A program made the position numbers and the translations under genes. Below the pieces are notes generated by a model. The model was given only the letters and a program-made list of their open reading frames with translations. It had not been told where the DNA came from and did not search any database. 57,901 bases of DNA from IMG/VR virus record IMGVR_UViG_3300025294_000236, positions 1-57,901 of that record; one strand, written 5' to 3'. Positions within the stretch are counted from its first letter, which is position 1, and the number at the start of each line of letters is the position of its first letter. Source of the stretch: a virus. Below are positions 1 to 7,450 of the stretch, in pieces.

Positions 1-417
1 ATGTCTGAGGTTCATTCGACTCCAGATGCGGAGAAGCTGGTCGCGGAGCTGCGGGAGCATGCTCGTAAAACGCCGTTCCCGAATGACGGGGATCGGAGCA
101 ACCGCGCCGCCGCCCTCATCGAATCCCAGCGCGCCACCATCGAGAGGGTCGAGCGAGAGGCGGCGGAGAACGCAAGCCGAGAATTCATGTGGCGCGACCA
201 GTTGCGCGTCGCAGAAGCCCGCGTCACCGCCCTGGAGGCGGATAAGGCGGGGTTGCTGTGGGAACTGGAGATCGCGCGTAACCCTTGTCAGTCCTGCGGC
301 GGGAAGCTGACCGAGGAATGCCCCCGCGCGCTCGCCAAACCCTGCTGGCGGGAATTTCATGGCGGCTCCCGCCGACCCCGCGCCTCCCTCTCCAGCACGG
401 AGAAGACCTATGTCTGA
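1..417 (+). CDS. Hypothetical coiled-coil protein, possibly 5'-truncated
   Basis: This 138-residue reading frame opens exactly at the window edge, so the true start may lie further left. Residues about 35-90 are rich in Glu, Arg and Ala and look like a coiled coil (ERVEREAAENAS). The C-terminal third has a cysteine group (CQSCGGKLTEEC then C) that could bind one zinc. I do not recognise the family. The stop overlaps the next gene by 8 bases, which suggests coupled translation in a rightward operon. Confidence 0.6.
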   Translation: MSEVHSTPDAEKLVAELREHARKTPFPNDGDRSNRAAALIESQRATIERVEREAAENASREFMWRDQLRVAEARVTALEADKAGLLWELEIARNPCQSCGGKLTEECPRALAKPCWREFHGGSRRPRASLSSTEKTYV

Positions 418-634
418 GATCATCAATCGAGAAGCCGACCCTACCGAGAAGGTTGCGTTCGCTATCCAAGCCCTGACCTACGGCGAAATGATCGCCATGG
501 CGGCCGCCATTCGCGACATCCTCGGGGATCGCATCAGCGACGGAGAAGAGGCGTCGAACTCCCGGACAATCGCTGATGTCCTGCATTCGTGGGCAGAAGG
601 CCAACTCTACGAGGAGAACGCCGCCAATGGCTGA
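410..634 (+). CDS. Small hypothetical protein
   Basis: A 74-residue acidic, helical protein starting MSEIINREAD. I chose the ATG at 410 over the frame opening at 359 because GGAGAAG lies just upstream and the gene then overlaps its neighbour by only 8 bases. It overlaps the following gene by 8 bases as well. There are no recognisable motifs, cysteines or membrane segments. It is probably a cytoplasmic accessory early protein. Confidence 0.65.
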   Translation: MSEIINREADPTEKVAFAIQALTYGEMIAMAAAIRDILGDRISDGEEASNSRTIADVLHSWAEGQLYEENAANG

Positions 635-1331
635 TGTGGTGGAGAGCGCGACGCCTGAGATGATCGCAGCAGCTTGGGAGACTTGGCACGATCGGCACGG
701 TGGGAAGCTCGGCCCCGGTCCGGCTTTCGTCGAAGCGATCAATGTAGCCCTCCGCGCCCGCCTCTCGCAGGCCGGTGCGGGCGGGGTGGTGGTTCGCGCG
801 CTGGAGTGGCGGGAGGCGTTGCCGGGCCGCTGGCGTGCTTCTGTCGCGTTCGGAGGGCTGTACGATATCTACGAGGCCTCTGACGGAAACGGCTTTCGTA
901 TTCAGTTTTCGTGGTCACAGGCTTTGTGGGATTTGGATCGTCCGACACTCGACGACGCCAAAGCCGCCGCCCAATCCGACTACGAGGCGCGCATCAGGTC
1001 CGCCCTTGCGTCCAGCCCGCGCGCGGGGGAGCCGGTGGCTTGGCGGTATCGCTACAACGGACAATGGCTGGTTTGCGACAACGAGGCTTTCGCTCGGCAG
1101 GGCTTTGATGTGACTCCCCTCTACGCCACCCCTCCCGCGACGCCCGTCCAGCCGACCGCGAGCGCGAGCGTGGAGGCGGACAAGCTAGCGCGAATTGCGC
1201 TCGAAAAGGTCGTTCGCATCCACTCTGTGGACGATGCTCGCCGGGTGGCCGCTGAAGCACTGAACGCGCTCGCCTCCCTCACCCCGGCCCCGACGCAAGG
1301 GGATGGAGCGCATGTGAAGCCGACTAGCTGA
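627..1331 (+). CDS. Conserved-type phage hypothetical protein with three modules
   Basis: A 234-residue protein. The ATG at 627 follows GAGGAGAA and fits the overlap pattern. The N-terminus (AAWETWHDRHGGKLGPG), the middle (LEWREALPGRWRAS to AKAAAQSDYEARIRSAL) and the C-terminal EPVAWRYR...TPLYATPP stretch resemble modules that recur in phage proteins of unknown function. No enzymatic motif is visible. It probably acts in the cytoplasm early in infection, but function is unknown. Confidence 0.7.
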   Translation: MADVVESATPEMIAAAWETWHDRHGGKLGPGPAFVEAINVALRARLSQAGAGGVVVRALEWREALPGRWRASVAFGGLYDIYEASDGNGFRIQFSWSQALWDLDRPTLDDAKAAAQSDYEARIRSALASSPRAGEPVAWRYRYNGQWLVCDNEAFARQGFDVTPLYATPPATPVQPTASASVEADKLARIALEKVVRIHSVDDARRVAAEALNALASLTPAPTQGDGAHVKPTS

Positions 1332-1414
1332 AGGACATTAAGTTGCAGCGGTTTCCTGCTGGCGCGCCGCTGTATTCAAATTCAGCGCCGGCCTTCTCTT
1401 GGAGCTAGAACCCA

Positions 1415-1546
1415 ATGGAAAACGAAGTGAAAAGCCTGATCCGCAAGGCAGAGCAGGCCGGTAAATCGGACGATGCCCTGAAGTTCTCGCAAGCGGCAGT
1501 GAATGCGGCAAATGCGTTAAACGCGCTTGCTAGCAGCAAGAAGTAG
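1415..1546 (+). CDS. 43-residue hypothetical protein
   Basis: A short helical protein beginning MENEVKSLIRKAEQAGKSDD and ending LASSKK. It has a GGAG ribosome site at 1401-1404 and sits directly before a strong terminator. The lysine and alanine-rich pattern with DALKFSQAAVNAANAL is of a type common in phage genomes as an unnamed short protein. No function can be assigned. Confidence 0.65.
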   Translation: MENEVKSLIRKAEQAGKSDDALKFSQAAVNAANALNALASSKK

Positions 1547-1551
1547 CCTTC

Positions 1552-1587
1552 AAGCCCGGCTCACCCGAATATTTGAGCCGGGCTTTT
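1552..1587 (+). terminator. Rho-independent terminator
   Basis: The arms AAGCCCGGCTCA (1552-1563) and TGAGCCGGGCTT (1574-1585) form a perfect 12-base stem with a 10-base loop, ending in TTTT. It ends the transcript of the first small genes. The next gene starts only 19 bases downstream, so read-through probably supplies that gene. Confidence 0.85.
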
Positions 1588-1605
1588 ACCGCCATGAGGT
1601 CTGGA

Positions 1606-2721
1606 ATGGATATCAACTCAACTAACGCGGCGGAAATGACCGAACGGTTGATAGACGCCGCGATCTATTACGAGCAGTGCGGTTTACCCTATCGGGACGG
1701 TGCTCGGAAAGAGTTAAATGAAGCAAGAGCGGCAATCGAGATCGCCCTCGCCACCCCCTCGCCAGCGCCCGTGTCTGCTTCTTCGCCTGCGGGCGGGGTA
1801 AGGGAGGCGTTGGAGATCGCAAGGAAGCTGGAGGACATCGCGGACGCCAGTATGCGGATCGACGGAACTGACATCCCGTTGGGTGAGACGGTTCGCGAGG
1901 CGGCCCGTGAGATCGAATGGCTGGTGAAGGATCTGGCTAGAGCGCGAACCTGCATGGATCGTCGTGCCGATCGCATCTTTGATCTGAGCGACCGCCTAAA
2001 CTCGGCCCGAGAGGCAGCCTCATTGCTGACGGAGATTGCTGACGAGTTCGGTGGCTCAATCCAGCAGTACGACAAGATCGGACCTGATTGGACCCACAAG
2101 GACGGGACCGAAGTCTTCAATGTCAGCGCCCTCTTGGATCGCCGCGAGTTGATCTACAGAGCCCGAGCGTTAGCTGCCACTCTGTCCTCTCCCGCGACAC
2201 CCGAGCCGAAGAACTGGCGCATGGGCGAACCCGTGAACCCGAAGCACCTCACGAACATGAAGTGGGTGCCTTACGAGGAGGCTCTACGCTATCTGCACGT
2301 AAACACCTTCCTCGGTCGCTGGCGAGAATACGACGAGCAGGGTCAGGAGCGTGCCGACCGCGACCGGATTGCCTTCTGCTGCCAAGACGATCACGGCGAC
2401 GTGCTGTCCCTCGGATCGGACGGCGGTGAACTCTCATCGCCATCGTGGCGGGGGGTGGATGCCCCCGACGAAATCCTCGTCGCGACACCCGACCCGGTAT
2501 CTGCTCCCGCGAATGGGGAGGTGGTGGAGCGGGCTGAGATCAAGCGCATCAGCGATTGGCTGCTCGAACGCAATCACGACCATCTTCTGGCGGCGCAGGA
2601 AAACCGCATCACGATGATGCGGGTCCGCTCCGACACAGAGATGTTCCTCGACGCGGCGATTTTGTTGTCGAAACTCGCCATCCTCTCCAACCCCGCCCCC
2701 GGCCATGGGGAGGGTGAATAA
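1606..2721 (+). CDS. Hypothetical protein, 371 residues
   Basis: I chose the ATG at 1606 because GAGG lies 7 bases upstream. Longer versions would begin inside the terminator hairpin or lack a ribosome site. The protein is helical with a probable coiled coil near residues 105-150 (EIEWLVKDLARARTCMDRRA), a central Trp/Tyr-rich part around KNWRMGEPVNPKHLTNMKWV, and a helical tail. Proline/alanine linkers suggest modular construction. I do not recognise a family. Its stop overlaps the ATG of the PTH2-like gene (TAATG), so the two are coupled. Confidence 0.65.
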   Translation: MDINSTNAAEMTERLIDAAIYYEQCGLPYRDGARKELNEARAAIEIALATPSPAPVSASSPAGGVREALEIARKLEDIADASMRIDGTDIPLGETVREAAREIEWLVKDLARARTCMDRRADRIFDLSDRLNSAREAASLLTEIADEFGGSIQQYDKIGPDWTHKDGTEVFNVSALLDRRELIYRARALAATLSSPATPEPKNWRMGEPVNPKHLTNMKWVPYEEALRYLHVNTFLGRWREYDEQGQERADRDRIAFCCQDDHGDVLSLGSDGGELSSPSWRGVDAPDEILVATPDPVSAPANGEVVERAEIKRISDWLLERNHDHLLAAQENRITMMRVRSDTEMFLDAAILLSKLAILSNPAPGHGEGE

Positions 2722-3185
2722 TGAGTGGTGGCATCCGCGAGGATCGTGAGCTTCGTCTCTGGCTCGCCGTGCGAGTCGATCTCGGCATGTCAGTCGGCAA
2801 GATCGCCGCTCAGGCTATGCACGCCGCGTTCGGGCTCCATGACTATCTGATCGACAGGAAGCCGGAAGTTCTCCGTGCTTATGAAGATGGCGCCCACACA
2901 AAAATATGCGTCAAAGTCAATTCGCTGGCCGATTTGGAGCGCGTTGAGCGTGAGGCAGAAATCGCCAACATCCCCTGTCACGTGGTCAGCGATGCCGGCC
3001 GCTCGGAAATCGACCCAGGCACGAAAACGGTGTGCCTATTCGGGCCGGCGTATCGGGATGAACTGCCGCCCTTCTTGAGGCGCCTACAGGTCATGAAGGG
3101 TGAGAGCTTGGAAGGCTCTGGCCGGACCCTAGCGGATGCCACTCCAAAAGCCCTTCGCACCAGCGACGGAGGCAAGGATGCGTAA
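2721..3185 (+). CDS. Peptidyl-tRNA hydrolase, PTH2 family
   Basis: This enzyme would cleave peptidyl-tRNA released from stalled ribosomes, recycling tRNA in the cytoplasm. Over residues 12-116 it matches the PTH2 (Bit1) pattern: LAVRVDLGMSVGKIAAQAMH with Asp20 and Lys27, then VKVNSLADLERVEREAE, then DAGRSEIDPGTKTV with Asp91 and Thr103, then FGPA. The Lys, Asp and Thr correspond to residues described as essential in the family. Residues 117-154 are an extra tail. PTH2 is mainly archaeal and eukaryotic, whereas bacteria normally use the unrelated PTH1. The gene is coupled to its neighbours at both ends. Family assignment is by eye but the motif order is specific. Confidence 0.85.
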   Translation: MSGGIREDRELRLWLAVRVDLGMSVGKIAAQAMHAAFGLHDYLIDRKPEVLRAYEDGAHTKICVKVNSLADLERVEREAEIANIPCHVVSDAGRSEIDPGTKTVCLFGPAYRDELPPFLRRLQVMKGESLEGSGRTLADATPKALRTSDGGKDA

Positions 3186-3402
3186 GAAGCTGACACCCGC
3201 AGAAGAGATCGCGCTGAAGACGATCGGCGGCGTCATAAGGCGGACGCTGAACGGGCACGATGCCGCGTCGCTGTCGCTGAAGGGCTTCGCGCAGTCTCGA
3301 GACTGCGTTGGCTTTGAACTGACGGTCAAGGGCCAGCGCAGGCTCGCCGCACTAAACGAGGCCCGCGATGCAGACATCCAGGAGTCTCGCAATGATCGAT
3401 GA
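3178..3402 (+). CDS. Small hypothetical protein
   Basis: A 74-residue protein starting MRKKLTPAEEIALKTIGG. The ATG at 3178 follows GGAGG and overlaps the PTH2 stop by 8 bases. It is mixed-charge with a possible small alpha/beta fold (SLKGFAQSRDCVGFELTVKG). No known motif is visible. The coupling suggests co-production with PTH2, but no functional link can be shown. Confidence 0.65.
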   Translation: MRKKLTPAEEIALKTIGGVIRRTLNGHDAASLSLKGFAQSRDCVGFELTVKGQRRLAALNEARDADIQESRNDR

Positions 3403-3724
3403 GAAGGCGCTGGTGCGAGCCGTGAAACGCGCCATGGAAAACGCCGGGACGCTGCCGGCAAAAGAAGCGGTGAAGCTCGTCCCCGCAGACTGGCATCGGA
3501 TCTGCGCTTTCGCCCTCGGCTCAGCAGTCGAATCCGCCAAGCCGAAGGAGGCGGAGGGGCTGAAGGAACTGGCGGCAGCGTGCCCGACTATCGTCAAGGC
3601 CGGCGCAAAGCTGGCAGCAGGCCGAGTAAGCGGCAAGGTGGTTGTCGGCTGCTATGGCGACGTGCCCGCTGCGGAGTTCAAGCGCTTGGCCGCCATGCTC
3701 TCAGCGGCGGGAGACGGACGATGA
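3392..3724 (+). CDS. Hypothetical protein, 110 residues
   Basis: It starts at the ATG at 3392 after an AGGAG site and overlaps both neighbours. The sequence is Ala/Lys-rich and mostly helical (MIDEKALVRAVKRAMENAG, then VPADWHRICAFALGSAVESA). It has no signal peptide, zinc motif or recognised catalytic motif. Function is unknown. Confidence 0.6.
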   Translation: MIDEKALVRAVKRAMENAGTLPAKEAVKLVPADWHRICAFALGSAVESAKPKEAEGLKELAAACPTIVKAGAKLAAGRVSGKVVVGCYGDVPAAEFKRLAAMLSAAGDGR

Positions 3725-3978
3725 GCCTGTTCGATCGTCTCGTTGAACTGCCGCGCAAGACGCAGTGGCAACGGGCAGCGCTGGAGAAGCGCGACCGTCA
3801 CATGAAGGCGAAACGCAAGCACAAGAAGCGGCACTCCGAGAACAAGGAACGCTCCTACTCCGAGGCACGGAAAGCCAAACTGCTCGCCCTTGCCAAGTCT
3901 CGCCAATCCAGCGAGCGCGCCGATTTCCTTGCCCGAGCCCGAGCGTATTGGGCTGGCCTCGCGGAGGAACACCCATGA
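3721..3978 (+). CDS. Small very basic protein
   Basis: An 85-residue protein with a strongly basic centre (KRDRHMKAKRKHKKRHSENK), starting MSLFDRLVEL. The start ATG overlaps the upstream stop as ATGA. The charge suggests nucleic-acid binding, but no fold is recognised. A longer upstream extension would overlap the previous gene almost entirely and has no ribosome site, so I rejected it. Confidence 0.65.
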   Translation: MSLFDRLVELPRKTQWQRAALEKRDRHMKAKRKHKKRHSENKERSYSEARKAKLLALAKSRQSSERADFLARARAYWAGLAEEHP

Positions 3979-4556
3979 CCGCCAGCCCTGATCCACACGT
4001 TGGGCTGCCGAGCGAGGAGGAGATCGCGCGGGCTCTGGCGGAAGCGCTGAGGCAAAAGCGCATCCCCGACGAAATCTGGAGCCAAATGGTCGCCAGCTTC
4101 CGCAAATTGGAAGGGAAGTTCCCGGATTATGCCGAGGGCTTTTCAGGCTCCACGGACGCCTTTCGCGGAGCCCGCGCGATCCTCTCCCTCCTTCGCCCAG
4201 CGTTCGAGGCGAAGGATCAGCGCATCCGCGAATTGGTGATGCTGCTCGACAAGCAGATGGGCACGCCCTGCGAGCAGATCCGGCATCAGCAGGAGGTCGA
4301 GGCGTTGCGAGAGCAGGCGCACTACGCAAATGGCGTGGCAGAGCTTGCCATGAAGCACCGTGACGAGGCCGAAGCCAAGCTCGCGCAGGCGGTGGAGGCG
4401 CTGCAACCCTTTGCATGGCCGCCGCTGTACGTGTTCGACAAGGATCAGGCGTTCGTGCCCACGACAAAGCCCGATGATTGGGAAGGCGGCGGCTATTTCA
4501 CGACTGAGGACTTCCGCCGCGCCCGCGTGGCAGCCGCTTTCGGAGGGAAGAAATGA
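3975..4556 (+). CDS. Hypothetical coiled-coil protein, 193 residues
   Basis: The start MTASPDPHVG overlaps the upstream stop as ATGA. Residues about 65-145 are helical and likely coiled coil (AKDQRIRELVMLLDKQMG, then VEALREQAHYANGVAELAMK). The C-terminus has aromatic residues (PFAWPPLYVFDKDQ, DWEGGGYFTTEDFRRAR). It resembles small phage scaffold-like or accessory proteins only in composition. Function is unknown. Confidence 0.65.
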   Translation: MTASPDPHVGLPSEEEIARALAEALRQKRIPDEIWSQMVASFRKLEGKFPDYAEGFSGSTDAFRGARAILSLLRPAFEAKDQRIRELVMLLDKQMGTPCEQIRHQQEVEALREQAHYANGVAELAMKHRDEAEAKLAQAVEALQPFAWPPLYVFDKDQAFVPTTKPDDWEGGGYFTTEDFRRARVAAAFGGKK

Positions 4557-4846
4557 AGCCACACCTCATCATGTGCACGCTTCCTAGCTGCCAAACGACA
4601 GCGGGATGCCAGTGCCAACCCATGACTGTCGTGCCGGTCGCGACGATGAATGGTCTCGGCATCACCACGATGCCGCAAGATCGCTTCGCCGGCGGCCGCC
4701 TAGCCGGGATCAGAGAGGCGGCGGAGGTGGCGAAGAAGCCGACGACAATCGGTGGCCCCTCGGTCGATTTCGTCAACGGCTATATCGAGGCGCAGGATCG
4801 CATCCATGCCTCGCTTCTCGCGCTCGCAGAGGGGAAAGAGGGATGA
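4553..4846 (+). CDS. Small cysteine-containing hypothetical protein
   Basis: A 97-residue protein with an N-terminal Cys cluster (MCTLPSCQTTAGCQCQP) that could bind a metal or form disulfides. The rest contains DRFAGGRLAGIREAAEVA and a helical tail. Its ATG overlaps the upstream stop and its stop overlaps the next ATG. No family is recognised. Confidence 0.65.
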   Translation: MKPHLIMCTLPSCQTTAGCQCQPMTVVPVATMNGLGITTMPQDRFAGGRLAGIREAAEVAKKPTTIGGPSVDFVNGYIEAQDRIHASLLALAEGKEG

Positions 4847-5052
4847 TCCAGAAAACTGTCGGGGAATTCGAGCTCGAAATCAGCGGTCCCTATCCATGTC
4901 GCGTCACGATCAAACGAGGCGAGGCACAACTGTCGCTGCGCCACGACGATCTGCGAGATTTGGAGTACGTCGTCGCGACAGCTATTCGGGCCGCCAATGC
5001 CTTGCTTGGACCTCGGAATAGCGTTGACGGACAAGTGCATCCCCGAGGCTGA
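4843..5052 (+). CDS. Small hypothetical protein
   Basis: A 69-residue protein starting MIQKTVGEFELEISGPYPCR, with alternating hydrophobic and charged residues suggesting a beta sheet followed by a helix (RDLEYVVATAIRAANALLG). It is ATGA-coupled to the gene upstream. No known domain. Confidence 0.6.
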   Translation: MIQKTVGEFELEISGPYPCRVTIKRGEAQLSLRHDDLRDLEYVVATAIRAANALLGPRNSVDGQVHPRG

Positions 5053-5099
5053 CCACCCTCGCCTCCGTCAAGGAGACGCCATAGACTGGAGGGATGACG

Positions 5100-5198
5100 A
5101 TGCTCACTCGCTCTCGGATAGAACTGGCCTGCGTGGTCGTCCTCGTCGCGGCGTTGCTCGCCTTTGCGGCTCTGACGTTCTCAAAGATCAAGTTCTAA
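5100..5198 (+). CDS. 32-residue single-membrane-segment peptide
   Basis: It reads MLTRSRIELACVVVLVAALL and onward, one hydrophobic segment of about 20 residues with basic residues before it, so it should insert in the inner membrane. The ribosome site GGAGGG (5087-5093) is 6 bases from the ATG at 5100; an in-frame ATG at 5094 is too close to it. The size and position recall tiny membrane peptides of phage early regions. Function unknown. Confidence 0.6.
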   Translation: MLTRSRIELACVVVLVAALLAFAALTFSKIKF

Positions 5199-5239
5199 AG
5201 ATCCTCGCGCCCAACGAGGACAATCCATAAGTAGGAGGG

Positions 5240-5467
5240 ATGCAGCTAGCGCTCCCGCTCACGATCAAGCCCTACCGCGGCGTCCTAGGCGAGATCACGG
5301 CCTACATCATCAGGGACAGGCTAGGACGATCTATCCAGATCCACTGTGACGAGGACCAGTTACGGCGAGGCGTTGCAAAGCTCTGGTCTCCAGAGGAAGC
5401 CGAAGCCATCGCCAAGCGGATAGCTCGAATGCTGACCGATGAGGAAGAGAGGAAGCAAAGTGAATAA
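5240..5467 (+). CDS. Small hypothetical protein
   Basis: A 75-residue protein starting MQLALPLTIKPYRG, with TAGGAGGG directly upstream. A beta-rich N-terminal half (GEITAYIIRDRLGRSIQI) is followed by an acidic helical tail. It has no cysteine motif or membrane segment. Its stop overlaps the GTG start of the next gene by 8 bases. Confidence 0.65.
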   Translation: MQLALPLTIKPYRGVLGEITAYIIRDRLGRSIQIHCDEDQLRRGVAKLWSPEEAEAIAKRIARMLTDEEERKQSE

Positions 5468-5750
5468 GCTCCCTACATTGGTGCTGCTCGCGATGTCTGC
5501 CACCTTCTTCGCCGGGTGGAGCGTCGGCTATTTGTGGCCCAAAGAACAGCAGGAGCAGGTTGCGCACCAGCCCGGACCTCCTCCCGATGCTCTCACCGAG
5601 CTCGAGCAGCTGACTTGGCGTTACGCGCAACGGCGCGCCCTATCACCCTGCTCGAACCCAGCTATGCGAGGGTTCTGCATTGGGCAGGAAATGGGCTTTT
5701 GGGAACTGCGCGATAAGATCCTGCTGAACCAGAACAAGCAGCCCACTTGA
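5460..5750 (+). CDS. Membrane-anchored small protein
   Basis: A 96-residue protein. I chose the GTG at 5460 because AGAGG lies 6-7 bases upstream. The start MNKLPTLVLLAMSATFFAGW is a signal anchor or uncleaved signal peptide. The rest would be periplasmic and has two cysteines (SPCSNPAMRGFC) that may form a disulfide. It is the last plus-strand gene before convergent late transcription. Function unknown. Confidence 0.65.
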   Translation: MNKLPTLVLLAMSATFFAGWSVGYLWPKEQQEQVAHQPGPPPDALTELEQLTWRYAQRRALSPCSNPAMRGFCIGQEMGFWELRDKILLNQNKQPT

Positions 5751-5755
5751 AATGC

Positions 5756-5791
5756 AAAAAGGCCGCTGCCCCCCTTTCGGAGACAGCGGCC
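5756..5791 (-). terminator. Rho-independent terminator ending the late operon
   Basis: GGCCGCTG (5761-5768) pairs with CAGCGGCC (5784-5791). On the minus strand the hairpin is followed by five T residues (5760-5756). It lies between the convergent gene ends at 5750 and 5858, so it stops leftward late transcription. There is no T tract for plus-strand transcription. Confidence 0.85.
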
Positions 5792-5857
5792 AGTACAACA
5801 GGGAGGCATTCAAACCGAGAGCCAGGAGCCCTCGGATATCCAGACGGGAGCCTGGAT

Positions 5858-6523
5858 CTAGGAGGGGCGACCGCGCTTCAGCTCATCGATCTCGCGACGC
5901 ATCTGAAGTAGCGCATCCCTCAAGCTGAACGTGTCGCCATATTGCTTTTTCTGCTCGTCGATCTGGCGCTGGAGGTTCGCGTCGCCTTGCTCGATTGACC
6001 GGCGCAGGTTCGTTTCCTGCGCACCCATGTCGGTATTGAGGCGAACGATATCGGCCTGTGTCCTGCCGCCTCTGGCGTCGATCTCGCGGATGGTGACGTA
6101 CTTGTCCCCGATCTCCTTGAAGCCTAGAGCGGCCTGCGCGGCCAGAGCCGCGATCGCCTTGCTGGCGTCAACCTGGGCCGCCTTTAGGTCTGTCTGGTTC
6201 TCGCGAATTGGGGCGTAGGCAAGCCAGCCCACCGAACTGACGACAGCCAGCCCGAGCAGCCCGAGCGAGATCAGCAGCGCGTATTGAGGGCGCGACCGCT
6301 CCTCGATCTTGGTGGCCAGCCCAGCGAACAGCGTCTCTACGCGTTGAGCGAGATTCGACAGGCCGTCCGCCAAACTCCGTTGGTTACCCTCAAGCCCGTA
6401 AATCTTCTGCTGGAGCGCCCCGATGTTGATGCTCGCCTCTTCGGACATCATTCGGCCAGAACCGTGAGCCATCTCGTTAACCTCATCGCGTTGCCGCGCT
6501 TGCGCAGACTTAGGCGTCGTCAT
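5858..6523 (-). CDS. Membrane protein with flanking coiled coils
   Basis: A 221-residue protein with a cytoplasmic N-terminal part (residues 1-80, coiled coil around NQRSLADGLSNLAQRVETL), one strong membrane segment at about 81-104 (YALLISLGLLGLAVVSSVGW) and a long C-terminal coiled coil (residues about 110-215). It is the last gene of the lysis end of the late block, downstream of the spanins. It could influence lysis or superinfection, but I recognise no family. Confidence 0.7.
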   Translation of the reverse strand: MTTPKSAQARQRDEVNEMAHGSGRMMSEEASINIGALQQKIYGLEGNQRSLADGLSNLAQRVETLFAGLATKIEERSRPQYALLISLGLLGLAVVSSVGWLAYAPIRENQTDLKAAQVDASKAIAALAAQAALGFKEIGDKYVTIREIDARGGRTQADIVRLNTDMGAQETNLRRSIEQGDANLQRQIDEQKKQYGDTFSLRDALLQMRREIDELKRGRPS

Positions 6524-6569
6524 CTCGTCTTCCGATCCTCAACGGCCTCTTATCCAGGCATTGGGGCTA

Positions 6570-6604
6570 GGCACGGGGCGGTGTTGCAAGCGCCGCCTCG
6601 TGCC
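6570..6604. other. Twelve-base hairpin without T tract
   Basis: GGCACGGGGCGG (6570-6581) and CCGCCTCGTGCC (6593-6604) form a 12-base stem with one G-T pair and an 11-base loop, just beyond the spanin stop at 6611. No T run follows on either strand. It could be a weak terminator or an mRNA-end stabiliser. Function is inferred only from position. Confidence 0.45.
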
Positions 6605-6610
6605 GCTTCA

Positions 6611-6811
6611 TCAAGGCTTCCAGCCGCAGGCTCCGATGCCGCGCGCGTTGTGTTGGTCGACTTGGTCGCGTGTCTTCGGCGTGTCGTTCTTCGAGCCGTA
6701 GATCGGCCGGAAGATCGTGCAGCCGTCAGTCGTCACGATCGAAGGCGCGCACGCCGCCATCATCGCCGCGATCAAGGCGACGCAACTCAGTGTCAGCGCG
6801 CTTTTCAGCAT
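6611..6811 (-). CDS. Outer-membrane spanin lipoprotein (Rz1-like)
   Basis: A 66-residue protein with a lipoprotein signal (MLKSALTLSCVALIAAMMAAC) and candidate lipobox MAAC. The mature part has CTIFRPIYGS and ARGIGACGW, a pattern seen in small phage o-spanins. Spanins fuse inner and outer membranes in the final step of Gram-negative lysis. The first 86 bases lie inside the 3' end of the i-spanin gene in another frame, the classic Rz/Rz1 arrangement. It has a GAGAAGGGA ribosome site. Confidence 0.8.
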   Translation of the reverse strand: MLKSALTLSCVALIAAMMAACAPSIVTTDGCTIFRPIYGSKNDTPKTRDQVDQHNARGIGACGWKP

Positions 6812-6968
6812 CGCGCGTTCCCTTCTCGATCTGTTGGATAGTTTCGGTCTTGCCGCGGTCGTAGGCGGCGTCGGTCGCGCGCCAGTACCAGAGCGCGACC
6901 GCGACGATGGCGGCGAGGATCAGCCACACCTTGGCCGGTACGAGCCTGAGCAGCGCAAGGAGCGGCAT
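6726..6968 (-). CDS. Inner-membrane spanin (Rz-like)
   Basis: An 80-residue protein with an N-terminal membrane anchor (VWLILAAIVAVALWYWRA) followed by a charged helical periplasmic part (RGKTETIQQIEKGTRDAEKR). The ATG at 6968 overlaps the endolysin stop (TGATG) and follows GGAGGAG. It should pair with the o-spanin across the periplasm. It is short compared with lambda Rz (about 150 residues), as is common in this type. Confidence 0.78.
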   Translation of the reverse strand: MPLLALLRLVPAKVWLILAAIVAVALWYWRATDAAYDRGKTETIQQIEKGTRDAEKRADTELRRLDRGDDGGVRAFDRDD

Positions 6969-7450
6969 CACAACTCCTCCAGGCACATCGCCTGCTCCTG
7001 TTGCCGGCGGCGCGTCAGCCCGGGCATCCGGATGCCCGCGGCCTTGTCCCATTTCAAGAAGGCACCGCAGGCGGCGCGGGTCTGGCCAGCGTTCTGCAGG
7101 CGCGCCACGCTCGACTTGCAATATGCTCCTGTACCGATGTTGTAGGCGAGCGAGAGGTGGGCGACGTAGCGTGGCGCCGGCATCTCCTTGGCGGAAGGGA
7201 CGCAGCGCTCGACGCCATCGGCAAACTCGTCTGCCCGGCTGATCAGCATTGCCTTGCACTGGTCGAGGCTGAAGCGCATCCCCGGCCGGATCGGAGCGCC
7301 TGTCTCGGTTCGCGTCTCGCCGTAGCAGACCGTCCAGGGATATCCCTTGGTCGCCGGATCGGGATAGGCGACCTGCCGCAGGCCTTCAAAGCCGCCCAGC
7401 GTCGCCGCGGCCAATGCGGCGATGGCAGCGCTCTTCCTGACGCGGCTCAT
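6968..7450 (-). CDS. Endolysin, lysozyme-type (GH24) with SAR-like N-terminus
   Basis: A 160-residue muramidase that would cut peptidoglycan glycan strands in the periplasm. The weakly hydrophobic N-terminus (AAIAALAAATLGG) looks like a signal-anchor-release domain. It is followed by FEGLRQVAYPD with catalytic Glu22, and CYGETRTETG, the order expected for T4/P21-type lysozymes. Several cysteines may control activation by disulfide exchange, as in P1 or P21 endolysins. It is ATGA-coupled to the holin upstream. Confidence 0.88.
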   Translation of the reverse strand: MSRVRKSAAIAALAAATLGGFEGLRQVAYPDPATKGYPWTVCYGETRTETGAPIRPGMRFSLDQCKAMLISRADEFADGVERCVPSAKEMPAPRYVAHLSLAYNIGTGAYCKSSVARLQNAGQTRAACGAFLKWDKAAGIRMPGLTRRRQQEQAMCLEEL

